In this document: positions 20,801 through 32,744 of the stretch, piece after piece
Layout: the number at the start of each line of letters is the position of its first letter
Numbering within the stretch: the first letter of the stretch is position 1
NCBI GenBank assembly: GCA_900404475.1
Contig: OUQQ01000004.1
Span: 1-64,000, forward strand
DNA from: Spongospora subterranea
Taxonomy: Eukaryota > Endomyxa > Phytomyxea > Plasmodiophorida > Plasmodiophoridae
Direction: 5' to 3'
DNA length: 64,000 nt
Made by a program: the position numbers and the translations under genes
The notes under the pieces: generated by a model
What the model was told of the DNA's origin: nothing
Seen by the model: the letters and a program-made list of their open reading frames with translations, nothing else
The model's database searches: none

Positions 20801-23333
20801 CATGAAACAGGAACAATGCGCCGGTCAGCGTGAGGACCTGAATGCTAAGATTGTTGCTTTGAACCAGCAAGTCCTTGACCTTGACAAGGCTGTCGTCGCG
20901 CGTCAAGCGGAAATTGAGGCTTTAACCGCTCAGCTTGATGCTGCTCGAGCGTCGGGCAATTCTGAATCTGATGATCTCAAATCTGATTTGGCTGCTAGTC
21001 AAAGCCTAATCGAAGAGCTCGAAGTCAAGATCAGCGTGAAACAGGAACAATTTGCCGATCAGCGTGAGGAGCTGAATGCAAAGAATGTCGATTTGAACCA
21101 GCAAGTCCTTGATCTTGACAAGGTTGTCGTCGCGCTTCAAGAAGATTTATCCAGCAAGGAAGAGCAATTGAATCAGGAAGCGTTCGAGCACAAGCAGAGT
21201 TGCACTAGATTCGAAGAGGAACTTGGCCAGCTTCGCAAACTTTTGTCTGACGCCCGTCGAAGTTCTAAGTCGAGTATCGAGGAATTACAGGCTCAGCTTT
21301 CCGAGCGTGATGATCGCATTGTATTGATCCAAAACCAACTAGAACAAAGGAAGCAACAATTGCAGTCATCTAAAGACACACACATATCTGAAGTCAAGTC
21401 CCTTCGACAGCAGCTTGAATCGGCTCGTTCTGAGGCGGCGTCACTTCACAATGCAATATCTGTACTTGAAGATTCTGTTGCTTCCGCACCTTCTTTGCAA
21501 GAGATTATTGATCTGAAGCAGCAACTCTCGGAGAAAAATGAGCTTTGCAGATCGTTACGCGAAAAATCTCATGCCCCAACGTCGTCTGTTAACAGTGATA
21601 ATTCTGACCCGAGCAATCTCAATCACCAACTCGAAGACCATCAAAAACAACTTGCTCTGTTGCGTTCAGTAATCCAAAATCACGAAGCAACGCTTCAGTT
21701 AACAGTTGAGGCAGCTGTGGCAGACACAAGTTCCAGGTATGCACAAGAAATTAGTTCTTTTAAAGAGGAAATTCTGGATAAGGAATCACAACTGGCCGCC
21801 TTACGTGCAGCTCGGCTTTCACCAATACGGAATGCCCCGACTTTGCCTAATTCCGCCAACATTGCTCGTTCTGCAAGCCATAGTGCTTGCCAATCTGTGA
21901 ACAGCAATACTGATCATGGTGGCAAAGCCGGTGATTTGAGTATGGAGCAGGAACATCAATTGTCAATTTTAAGGTCAAAAGTATCAGAATTGGAAGCGCT
22001 TGTTTCTTCAAAAGATGAGCTTATTAGCACTCGTGAAGCCGAAATTTGTCAACTCCAGCTCCAGCATGCTCTTAATGCTGAAACGGTTGGGGAACTGCTT
22101 CCTGATCCTGAAAAAAATCAATGCGATTCGGGTGAATTACGCGCGGAGTCGCAAACTCATGTACAGGCTATCTCCGATTTTGACGAACAGTTGCTTCACG
22201 AGCGAACAAAGTCTTCAGTTTTAGAATCTAGGCTTCAACAAGCGCAAGAGATGGGGATGTCTATAGTTAAGCATTACAATGAGCTTAGAGGTATGCTGCA
22301 ACGACTCTTCTACATGTCTTTATCTTTTAACATCCCATAGGGTTTTATTTGTTACTTTCACTTCGTCTAGACGCCGAAATCTCCAAATCTAACCACCAGA
22401 GCGCGGCATCTAACGCCAAACGTCCTGATCAATTCGACTCAATGGAACGGTCGTCATCGACCGCTCCAGAGAAGTCGTGTACTAGTGTTGCTGGCAAATC
22501 AAGGTCACCCACCAGGCCTGTTGCAAAGTCACGTCGCTCTTTAGCGTCGTTTTTGATCAAAGTGTTCCAGCGACAGCTCTACGATGAAAATGGTAAGCCC
22601 ATTCCTCGCGCCGATATGTCTGAAGACACCACGTTCGTCTGGGATCCGGTTGCCAAAAAGTACATCGATTTAAACGCTCCCAATGAGGAAGAAATTCCTA
22701 AATCTCGTCCGCCACCTCGGCGAACCGCTCAACCTACCGCAGGCTCTACTTCTGTATTGTCTAGCGAGCAAGCGAACGCGAAGAAGGGACCACCACGAGC
22801 TCGCTATGCATTGCCTGATGGATCACAGCCAGCACAACCAGGCCCCCCTCCAGGAAACGTACCAAGGCCCTCGGCGAGGTCCAGCGCTTCTTCACGGTAC
22901 GCCCTTCCTGAAGGAGCTCCTGTAGCTGCGACGCCTACATATCCATCCAGCGCACCTAACCCACCAGGCGGCTTGCCGGTAGCGGTATCCAATCCTGATC
23001 ATTACGATCCGCCTGTCATTCGCACATTTGGGGATGTGGTAGTCATCACTGATGAGGATCACTCTTTGATCAATTCGCTGCTTGGGCTGGAGAAGGAGCT
23101 GAGAGAAATGAGGCGAATCAAAATGGAAACTGATATTTACGTCTCTACGTTAGTCCGAGAAATCAAACTGCGACTGTCCGCTGCAGTTCCTACAGAACAT
23201 CATTCCCTCGAATTTGGCAATCTAGCTTACTGGTAAGTATTTCAATTTGATCAGATATCAACGTTCTAATTGGCTTTGTCCTAGCACGATGGCTATCGCC
23301 GCAGTTGTTTCAGCTGTGCAACAATTATCATAG
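17808..23333 (+). CDS. Very long golgin-like coiled coil with Sec16-like C-terminus
   Basis: The ATG at 17808 opens a protein of roughly 1,600 residues. The first ~1,350 are nearly continuous coiled coil, starting with two LVPEWK(Q/R)LK repeats. Introns of about 50 nt lie in the first 1.4 kb, then one large exon runs 19199-22290. A phase-1 intron (about 22291-22340) joins it to a Pro/Arg-rich tail. The tail contains DTTFVWDPVAKKYIDLN near 22635, then PPPRR, and RARYALPDGS near 22795. This order (acidic residues, VWD, W/Y-x-(N/D)LN, poly-Pro, RARY) is that of the Sec16 C-terminal region, which binds COPII components. The protein ends after a last 52-nt intron with VSAVQQLS and TAG at 23331-23333. 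Coiled coil plus a COPII-binding tail recalls TANGO1-type ER exit-site organisers by analogy only. Two genes split at 22340 is the alternative. Confidence 0.75.
18525..18885 (+). repeat. Tandem duplication of an exon-intron-exon unit
   Basis: The segment 18525-18705 and the segment 18707-18885 are near copies about 180 nt apart. Each holds the end of an exon (AEVFQALQDDL), an intron of 46-47 nt (18615-18661 and 18797-18842) and the start of the next exon (AKAS(S/N)EQ(V/L)E). Both introns keep GT-AG ends and the duplicated coding parts stay in frame. Confidence 0.9.
20667..21134 (+). repeat. Two 234-bp direct repeats in coiled-coil coding sequence
   Basis: Copy 1 (20667-20900) and copy 2 (20901-21134) are directly adjacent and about 90% identical. 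Each encodes 78 residues starting RQAEIEALTAQLDAARASGN and ending near QVLDLDK. The unit is a multiple of three and keeps the frame. Confidence 0.95.
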
Positions 23334-23539
23334 ATTTATTAAATATATTATATCAAACATCGTAACCGACGTGCGTTGTCTCTATAACACATTTTATTTG
23401 GTTATAGTTCCTAGCATCGTTTTGATCACGGTACAATGGCTCGTCAAATTGGAACGGTCAAATTGGTGTTCTCTCACTCCAACCTTACTCTGTTGCAAAT
23501 TCATTAAACACTAATCTTTTTCAAAAATATCTTAGAGGC

Positions 23540-26500
23540 CTACAATACCTTCAAAAACGCAAGAGCTGAGTTCAAATGTGAGATGGCCATTCGCTGTGTA
23601 TCGCCAATGCCCATTGGACACAAACACCCTGATGTTATCGCATCCGTCAACATGAACGATGTCCCGGATTTAACTGCTAAATCGAACGAAACGCCCTGGG
23701 AAGATTCCAAAGTCAATAGCAAAACAAGGATCTACAGATGCGGAATTCGAACTTCCAGACGGCACATATTGAAAAAGACGTGATGATGAATGGTCGACAG
23801 AGCTGGCACAATAACATCGTAGAAGACAGCGTAGCAACGATCGAGCGACAGCCGTGCTTGTAACTCTCCCGACAGATCGGCGATCGACGAATGTCGCGAT
23901 GACGACGAGATGTTCGATCTGGCCGATGATCCTTTGGCCTAACAAAACCGTTGCTCGGAAACCGACTGGGAATGCGGTGACCGGCGATTTACCTCAGATG
24001 ACGGAGGCGGCGTTACAGAGTAAACGCCAATCTTAGCGTTGAACTTCCCTGGGGTTAGGAATGTAAAATACTGGAACGAAATCTGCGACGTTGTCAAACG
24101 GAGGTTGAGGTCGACGGCCAATAAGGTCTGAATTCGGTGAATCTGCAACTGCTGCTACAGTGATCGGTTGGCAGTATTTACTTGTTCCTTGGTGGGTTCA
24201 TTCAGGTTGACGACGAAGTCGATCCCGATTGGGCCGATAACACCCCGGCGAGAACAAACACGACCGATGGATAGGGCCGCCTCAATCAGTTGGTGGTTAT
24301 CGTAGGTGGATTGAGGGAAGACGGCGCCAGCCAGAACATATGGACGACTAGAATACATTCATATTTCAGTCGACCTTCATCGAGATGTAGAGAAATGGAC
24401 ATTGCTTGGAAACCAAAACGGGATCAGAAAACCTCAAACCCGTCAATACTAAGTACCAATTTTCGAAACGATCGAGTTCAATAAACACGACACAGTTGAA
24501 AAACACGTCGGTGATGGAGATTGGGGCGAAAACCAGATTGACCTGAATATCTGGTCGTGGGTCGATAGAATATCGACCAGACCGTCGGGACTGATCATGA
24601 TGTTAACAGATGGGGAGCCGATCACGAATTGGGGGCACGCCTCTATCGATCCGCCCACCATCGCCAACCGATCCAGATACGTCTTCCATCCTTGCACATA
24701 TAGGTCAGGATGGACCAGGCGAACCAGGAACTGCATTCGCTGCGTCAACGTGCTGTTTAATCGCCTCCTGCAAATCATCAACACCAATTCAATCGTTGGA
24801 ATCGCCAAAGATAGATCCAGGAGCAGAACTCATTCCCATCTCATATGATCAACAATCCAATTGGCGCTCACAATATTGCCAAATCCCAACACATGAGAAG
24901 CTCATGGGACGACAGTTGACAACACGGTGGAAATAATGCCCAAAAAAACAACGTCGACGCCCGCTACAGTGGCGCCAATTCATATTGTATAATTCAGGTT
25001 AACCGATATCGAATTACACGAGTCGAATAAGATTGGAGGAAAACCTAAGGGCGACAAACCTGTTGAATTCGAGCACGTCGTGGTCGTAAAACTTATTCGA
25101 CGTTTGTTTCTCGTGCCAGAGGTCGGAATAGATTCGGAGCCGTGCGGGTTCGAAGAATGCCAGGCCCCTGGCGCCACATTCATCGTCCAGTTTGATAATC
25201 CATCGCTGGACCCCCATGTTGTCGAGGATCAGCTGGGTCAGGCGATCGTTAAGATCTCCTTCCTGGAACACGTCGTGCGATCCGACTGGATAATCGATCA
25301 GCGCCTCCGAGAATATCCGTTTACTTCCAGACGCTGAATCACATCAAAATTATCATCTTCTTGGCCAAAAACACGTCTATTTCCCGCCGATGTTCTTAAA
25401 CAATGAAAAGAAGTAAGGAATATAAACATTCCAGGCCTAGAGCGCCAGCAATTGAGGTTTATGATCTTTCGAGCCGTAATTATAACCAATAAGAGGGTAC
25501 TTTACGACAACACATCGAATGTTGAACGGTGAGAAAATCTGATCCCGTTCGGAAACTGTAAAGTTTTCTTTTTTCAAACAAATACTCTTAAAAACTGGCA
25601 TTGTCGCGGTTCCACAGAACAAAAACGCAAAAGTGTCAAACGAGAGAGGCCAAATATCGAGTGAAATGATGAATTACATGAAGACAGTGATTGAGCGATG
25701 GCCGGCTCTGGTGACAACATCGGCAGATTGAGGAAGACGGCGAGCTTGAGGTCGTCCTGACCGGGGAGATTGGGGACGATATAGGCCGATTGGCCCTTGG
25801 TTAACGATCGGATCCGGTTGAGGCATTTGGGGGAATAGTAGATGGCGGTGGACAACGGGACCGACGATCCCAATAGAATATCGTGAGACTCTGGCCAGAT
25901 GAACTTGAGCCGCTCATCGATACCCGGCACTAGATCAAACACCCTTAGACCATTGATCGGACAACCCAATATCGCCAGATTTTCGCAAAATTACGAGATT
26001 GTCGCTCAGATTTTCAATGGGAAACTGCATTACCCGAATAAAAACCAATTGTCATTGAGCTCAGTGTCTCGTTTCAATTCTCAATGAACCTTTCTGTTCG
26101 TTAATTTGACTTCTAAAACAACAAACTTCAAGAACGACAATACGAAACAACAAAATAAACCGCAAATTCATTTGGCGAATCGTTGGCCACAGTTTAGGGG
26201 CGAAAGGCACTTGACAAGTCGACGTTTGCTGTTCCCGAACCTGCTCTGAGCTGCAATAGCTGTATATAATATCGCTGGACCTCATCCGGGATGGGCTCGG
26301 CCGAGACGTACACGACCTCGACGTTCGGGTCGGCCAGGTCGAACAGCCGCGCCAGCTGTGATGATAGAACGCGATCGATCCGACCGGATCCGGTGTTGTC
26401 GGAACTGTGTGAGGAGGACCTCGTCATGGAGGCGCGACGTTGGGCAGGTGAACGCCATGTCGAAGTCAAGTGAACAATTACGCGACGACGCTCACGAATA

Positions 26501-28741
26501 CGACTCCAACTACGAAGGGAAATCAGGCGGCTGTGGTGGCGAAAAACACCCCAAACGTTGAGAGGAAGGGGAAACTAAACCAGGTTCAACGAACCAACAG
26601 CTGATCCGCAGTTGGAACAAACAATTATCGAAAAGACGAATTCGAAAGTCGCGTCGAATGACAATTCGAGTTGATGAATACCGTTTCCTGAATAGTTCCT
26701 GCCTGGCCCTCCATATCTGCAGATCCTGGCGCCATTGCTCGGCGACCCGGGCCCGCATCGCCTTCCGCCTCCCAAACAGTCGATACGCGATCGCAATCGC
26801 CCTGGCCGATCGATGGCGGCGTCTGAGGTCCCGGTACACCCGACGTTGTTTGGTCATTCGCCATGTCGTCTGGATCCTAATCGCGGCCTGTTGTCGCCCC
26901 TCCGGCCGTCGTTGGCGCAACAGGGCAGCGACCTCGTCGCCGTTCACGATGCAGTCGAGAAGTTCCTGGTCGGTGCAGGGACCACGATCCCGTTCGCATA
27001 TGGTCGCCAACCGTTGACCGTTGATCAAGGCCAGCGGTATACGATGGGATCGCAATACCTCTTCCAATTGACCAATCACCGTTTGGATCGCGCCCCAGAT
27101 ACAGCAGTATTTACGGCGGAATGATGTGAACTCGGGCGTAGACGCCAGCGTTGTCCTACAGACACGACAATCATCGGCAAACTACAATACCTCAGGGGAA
27201 TACAATTCGATACGAATCAGAAATATTTTTAGGGAAAATAACAGGCAATCCGCTCCATTTTTGTCCAGGAAAACATTTCCAACATTGTTCTGAATGAAAC
27301 AAACCACGATCTCGTCGATTTTCATCGATAGCACAAATATAAAAAGGGAATAGTTTCACAATGCAGAACAATGGGCAAACAGCAAAATACCGATCAAGAT
27401 GTGGATATCGAAACCAACGAAGCCGAAACATTGAACGGTTCCAAATCGTTGGCGGAAAAGGTTCGAGAGGTTTTTTGGCTAATTGTGTGCGACTTACCCG
27501 TTTCTAATCATGAATTGATGAAGACTGTACGTATCCAGTAGTTCAGTGAATTCGCGGGCGCGTTGCTCCCGCCCGTAATCATCGGGAGCAATCAGGTCGC
27601 ATGGAGCGATGGGATCGGGATCGTTGGCAAACATGGAATCGGGACATCCAGGACCCAGATCGTACAGATGAGGTTTCACGAATCGATGTTTGGCCTAATG
27701 GAAACCGGACATTGATCAATCTCTCAACAATCACGAAATAAGGAGATCTGTCAATTCTGCAGAATGACAACGCTATTGGCAAGTTCTGAACAATCTGAAA
27801 ATCGAAAACGTCTTCAGAGAAATGACGCGATCCCAAATTTGTCGGTGGTTTTCGTGAAAAATATTGGAATGTGCAGGCGATGATGGTGTCGTGCTTTACT
27901 TTGACGATATCGGCAACCGATCCGATGACGGGCGTGGTCAGGTCCAGGACCGCGTTGACAAATGGCTGACAGGTCGACACGAACCCGTGCACGAACTGCT
28001 GGGAATGATGATGGAACGGGGCCGGTCGTTGACGTAATCCCCCGGTTTCCCCGACCAGCGCCTCTGTGATATTGGCGTGCCGAGGGATCAGACCCGTACT
28101 CAGCAGATGTAATAGTCCACGACGAGCATCGTTTGAACTGATCGGCGGTGGAGTCGCAAACGGATCGCGTCTCAGGCGTCGGGGAACCACTACATTGACA
28201 ATCAATTTTCCCGGGACCGATTCGACGTTGGGATGGCCTTATCCACTTGCGTCTGTTCGTGAACAAACGCAAGCGAGGACCGCTTAAACCAACGACGAAC
28301 AACGACGAACCTGTTCCCTGTTTACAAGTTGGCCCAAGACGAACACGCCCTGGGATATTGTTGTCCCGAGTTGGGCCTCTCTCACGCGGGGGGTGTTGAT
28401 GACGCCGCCGCTCCTCCACGAGCTGGCCGATGATCTCGGCGGTTTGCGCCTTGGTCAGGTCAGGGCGGCGCGGTCGGGGCGGCGCTAATGGCGGCTCAAT
28501 CATTGCCGGTTTCACCTCCACCGACGATCGGTAAACGACATCTGTCTTCCGGCGCAGGTCGACCTGGGCCCGTTCAATAATCCGCATCAGCGCCGACGGG
28601 TCCTGATAAACAACGGAAAACCCACGTTTCACCAAAGGTCAACGCTGATTCCAGCGTAACAGCGTTACCTTGTGTTTGGCAGCATCGTCCTTGAATACGG
28701 CCAACTCTTTCTGAACCTGATCTAGGATCTTCCCGACGTCC
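23540..28741 (-). CDS. IQCH: IQCH-like protein (IQ motif, ATP-grasp-like C-terminus)
   Basis: A large minus-strand gene with many introns of about 50 nt. From N to C: a helical start with ILDQVQKELAVFKDD (about 28725-28680), a proline-rich linker, a Leu-rich block ending GLIPRHANITEAL (about 28080), then an IQ region with AAIRIQTTWRMTKQRRVYRD (about 26890-26840). The C-terminal half matches IQCH closely: DPNVEVVYVSAEPIPDEVQ (about 26320), KGQSAYIVPNLPGQDDLKLA (about 25790), WIIKLDDECGARGLAF (about 25180), VIGSPSVNIMISPDG (about 24620), RRGVIGPIGIDFVV (about 24240) and VDLNLR (about 24115). It ends at 23540 with GTSFMLTDAITSG...MGIG upstream. IQCH binds calmodulin and occurs in species with motile flagella, and in mammals it is needed for sperm. 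The first exon and true start, upstream of 28741, are not resolved. Confidence 0.88.
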
Positions 28742-29409
28742 TAAACCATATATTAAAGCGACAGTGATGAGGACATGATAACGGGTAATTGGAGATGGGG
28801 TCAGTGTTGACCACCTTTATGTGATAAACACATTCTGACCCGGGATTCGCCATGTCTCTCGCCGAACAATCTTCCTACCGCCAACCCGATCCGACCAACA
28901 GCATACCGTATGGTGTGTGGAGGGGGGAAACGGGCCCCGAACAAGATCCCGACACGATTTGAGCAGAGCCAGGGCGGCGATCGGACCGTACCAACTGGGG
29001 AAGTATTAACCTGACAAGGAAACCGCTCAAATAGCCTCCCCCGCTCCCCACCTTGACAAATTCCCAAGAACACAGAAAACAGAGGGCGCTGTGTAAATGG
29101 CGGTCTATTGATGTACAACGTTCGGTACTTGATGACGTGAAAACGTCGTTAAAGCAAAGAGGCCAAGGACATTGATGTTTGTTTTATTTTTTAAAATTAG
29201 GATCAATTTACGAAAAGAAAGTTCGATAATTACGAGTATATTTGAATATTGGACATCGTCACAAAGAACGGGGGTTTCAGAAACGTGTTAGACGAAGATG
29301 ATGACCGTGTTCTATGGCGTGTGCCCAACATGATGACGTCATCATGTAATACCGTCCAGGGTAATTGGCCCAGACAATATTGAGGGTCATAGACACAACA
29401 ATCACACCA
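28742..29409. other. Divergent promoter region between IQCH and the 29.4-kb gene
   Basis: No convincing exon is seen. A minus-strand frame at 28801-29118 is GC-rich and probably fortuitous, though the missing first exon of IQCH may lie here. The two flanking genes are transcribed away from this region, so it should contain both promoters. Confidence 0.5.
29328..29347. promoter_or_regulatory. 20-bp perfect palindrome centred on a CRE (TGACGTCA)
   Basis: The sequence ACATGATGACGTCATCATGT is its own reverse complement. Its core TGACGTCA is the consensus binding site of ATF/CREB bZIP factors. It lies 62 bp upstream of the ATG at 29410 and faces the divergent IQCH gene. A second half-match TGACGTGA is at about 29133. 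Binding is inferred from the consensus only. Confidence 0.5.
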
Positions 29410-30618
29410 ATGGACAATAAAGGCAAAGACAGTGAAGTCGTGTTTCAACGCCATATCATCACCGTATGGAAACGGTGTGTCTGGTCGAGATTTAGGTTCT
29501 TATCTCATTTGCCGACAGAATGACAATGTGACCAAGAAGACCATACTATCGCCATCAGCACGTTCAAAACAGGGAGCCATATTTGAACCCGTTGACCAAG
29601 ATCCTCTGACAAGTACCTACGTTAAGGTAAGTGCAAACTAGATACGACAATGGCGAAGAGGATGATGATGAATTGGCGACAGGATCAGACCAGCGTAGAC
29701 TATGAACAAGAAGAACCCACAATACCAACACAATCGGTAAAACGACGATCGACAGTAAGAAGAATTAGGGGCAGATTGATGATTGTATAATAGGTGAATG
29801 GTCGATACGATGGGCGAGATATCATGCACAGATTTGATGACCATAATGGACGAATTGATCGGTATATGAACAATCAAAGGACCAAGGAGGTCAACATACA
29901 GCAATCCATTGATGACAACAACCAACGCATTGAGAGGTTCATGGGCGATCGACGACACCTTGCCGAATACCGGCGTCTTGCGAAGATGGCGAACCGGGTG
30001 GAATCGGGCGGAGGACGTCTTCAAGGGGCCGTCTATGAGAAGGTCTTGGCGCAACATCGTAGGCGAGTAGCACGGTTCTGGAGAAGGAAGCGCGACGAGG
30101 CGCGCACGATGTTGGCGGCGAACTTGGCGAGTCAACGAGAGTGGGAGAAAGAGGTGGCCAAATGGTATCAGATCAAATGGAAGGCGGCGATGGCTGTGCG
30201 GGCGCATCGAGCCTTTAATGACGAACTGCAGCTGGAGTCGTGGCTGCACCAGCTGGGAATCGGTATGGCCCACAATCGGAACGATGCGATGAGAAAACTG
30301 TCGAAGGTCCATATCAATATATACGATCTGCTCGAGAATCGCTTCATTACCCATCCATCAGCGTAAGCGATCACCGTATCGGTTCTGAATGATTCGTTGA
30401 GCCAAGCGTCACTTGATCAGGAGAGCGTTATCGCATTATTCGAAAGTCAATGGCCTCGTATTCCCACGCCATCAGATCCGTTGTTCAGCGCTCCGTATTT
30501 TCTTGAAAGCTCCAAAACGTTCACCTCACCAAAGTTCAACGACCAAGACCAAAACTCGCACATCATAAACCCTCCCAAATGTACATTTTCTCACGAAACG
30601 GACACAACTCCCTCGTAG
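29410..30618 (+). CDS. Novel charged helical protein, divergent partner of IQCH
   Basis: Five exons (29410-29463, 29519-29626, 29683-29736, 29794-30362, 30402-30618) give 333 aa with consistent phases. The 39-nt last intron removes an in-frame TAA. The N-terminal 70 residues are acidic and flexible. The middle is strongly helical and basic, with repeated DDHNGRIDRYM / DDNNQRIERFM units and then RRRVARFWRRKRDEAR and VAKWYQIKWKAA. The C-terminus is Pro/Ser rich. No family is recognised. The shared promoter region with IQCH suggests co-expression, perhaps in flagellated cells, but that is inference. Confidence 0.7.
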
Positions 30619-30757
30619 TTCAACATCAGAATACGTCATCGAGGATATGAACAAACTTCGCAACGTCCTGTTGAATAGTGTCATTTATTTAACTGTCGGC
30701 TATATGTATTAATTGTGAACAAGGTCGTGGACTTAATTACCACGCAGAACAGACCTG

Positions 30758-31097
30758 TCAGAAAATCGTATTGAGCTGGCCGTTCAATACAGTGTCAGGG
30801 CAGACTAACCCAGCTGCCAGAAATGTGCCGAACATTGCGGCCGACTGTGCACAGGTTTTGGCCATTACTTGCAACCGCTTCCCCTTATTACCAGGTCCAA
30901 GGACGGAAAGACCTCCGAACAGGATACCGATCGTGCTGCCAAGCGCCGCCCCTAAAGACCCCAGACCATTACCCCATCTGGCATCATCACCTCAACCCGT
31001 TTTCCGTAATCTTACCTACGCCAAACCCATACGCGGCAGTATAGGCATATCTTTTCAGGCGCCCAGGGCGTTCATGTTTTGGTTCAGTGTAAGCCAT
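30758..31097 (-). CDS. ROMO1/Mgr2-like mitochondrial inner membrane protein
   Basis: Exons 31027-31097 and 30758-30977 (minus strand, 49-nt intron 30978-31026) give 96 aa. A glycine-rich hydrophobic helix LGAALGSTIGILFGGLSVL is followed by a basic loop and a second helix SAAMFGTFLAAGLV. The GxxxG pattern, the FGG/FGTF motifs and the size match the ROMO1/Mgr2 family, a small TIM23-associated inner-membrane protein that affects lateral sorting (Mgr2) or cristae and reactive oxygen (ROMO1). The N-terminus is basic and short. The gene sits at the edge of a transposon-rich stretch but is intact. Confidence 0.72.
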
Positions 31098-31099
31098 AA

Positions 31100-32744
31100 T
31101 TGAGGAATAACAGAGATGACCGCTATTGGACTGGTAGATTACCGATATTAACCCGACGGGATTGCGCCATATCGCCACCACGCACTTTCCTGTTACACAG
31201 TCGGGTCCTGTGTCGTCTCGAACAATGGGGTAAACGGTCAATCCCGTTAGCAGATTCCCGCTCAACAGCACCTTTGATGTTTCTGTTCCGGACGTGCTCG
31301 GCTGTTGTTGAATTACTCAGAAGATTTGGTTCAAAAACCCTCGAACCAGGCACGGGTTAACGGTTCGGGCAAACATGCTTTCGGTCGGTAATTCTCGATT
31401 GCATTAGAAACGCTCCTCTGCTCTTGAACGACAGACAACTGTTCTTGATGTTGTAAAGCCGCAGATCACACTCAAATCCTGCTTGTCGGCAGAGTTTCGA
31501 CGCATTACGATCAATATCAATCGGGTGTTAGACGGGCATTTTGACATGTGTGATAGTATTGGGTTCGACCCGCTGTAAGACCAGACACAATGTTGATGAA
31601 GGCCGTTTTTTCAAGCCATTCTATTGCCGATTTTCGATCAATTGACCTCTGCTGTCGTCATCTGCAATCTTGATACTCGGGTCAGTGGTGCTGCGACAGC
31701 CTTTGATACGATGGAATTTGAACGGATGTTTTTGACAAAGATTTCCCCGATGTTACTGAACGAAGAAGCCTATTTTGCATTGCCGTTCTTCACCAGTTCA
31801 GCTTGTCGGGATCGGAATCTTGGTTTTGGCGGTGCCTTCAATCAGTAGCATTGAGGTCATCGTTGTAATAGACAACTGCTCAAGTTCCATTACACCAAGG
31901 GTTGTCCACGGCTGAACGCGGTCTATCTTTTGAATTCTTCAGTGCGTGTATGCAGATTAGGTTCTGAAAAGGATTCGGTTTAATCAAGACGGTCATGGCG
32001 CTATACTAAGGCGCCAACACACTTATTACTAGCATCAGTTTCAGCGACGATAGTTGAGGCATTTCTGATTGCCTTCATGTTGGCCATACTGCGCTTTAAC
32101 ACTGTTTCTCCCAACAACACTGCATACGATCTGGTCTCCCAACTATTCAAACTGCCTCCCCACCTGATGCAAGCGGTTGGGCCAAAGCAAATTGTCACAA
32201 ACTGAGGGACAATCGTTTGCGAGAATTCTTGCAAATTTCAACATTTTCATAATGTCAAAAGGCTGTTTGGTCCAGCATAATTACCTGGACGAACAAGTGT
32301 AATTGTGCTAAGACGGAAAGGTCTCAGTTCATTTTGACCTTGATGCATGATTCACAAGGGGTGGATTTTGTTGACCAAGGTTTAATCTCACCATGCAAAA
32401 TGTCCATCGCGGCCGTGGGTTAATTGAATAATGGGTCTTTTTAATAATGAACTTGACAGGATAATTGATCTCCAAATCCGACTGATTCGACTCATGGGGC
32501 AAATGATAATGCTGCCGTGTCCCCGCTAATGTTGGTAATCGCTGCATCAGCCGAACTTGCACTATTTTCTAGGCGATTGAAAGACATAAACTCGCATGTA
32601 GTTGTTACTTCTTAAATTTACCAAAACACAAAAAGAGCTTAATGGGCTTGACGATTATTTGAGGTTCGTGTTATACTTGAACTGTTTGATCACGACTCAT
32701 TGTCGAAAATAATAAATAAATATTTAATAGTTCGTTTTGTTGCG
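31100..32744. mobile_element. Decayed Ty3/gypsy retrotransposon remnants
   Basis: The clearest piece is on the minus strand at 32001-32234. It holds a degenerate segment ending STIVAETDASNKCVGALV, the RT/RNase H connection block (ETDASN) of Ty3/gypsy pol. Frames before and after it are broken by stops, including 32329-32562 and several pieces of 31100-31880. No long open frame survives and I see no intact LTR pair. There is no sign of a host gene between ROMO1 and CCDC174. Confidence 0.6.

Noticed and set aside
28801..29118. 105-codon minus frame as first exon of IQCH
   Set aside because: GC-rich, with no helix-like composition expected of the IQCH N-terminus and no in-phase donor linking it to the exon at 28741.
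30978..31026. A 25-nt intron in the ROMO1-like gene
   Set aside because: An alternative donor (GTTTGG) gives a 49-nt intron in phase 2 that fits the family and the usual intron size here.
31555..31580. tRNA T-arm-like string GGGTTCGACCC
   Set aside because: No acceptor stem, D-arm or anticodon arm can be folded around it. No tRNA gene was found anywhere in the window.
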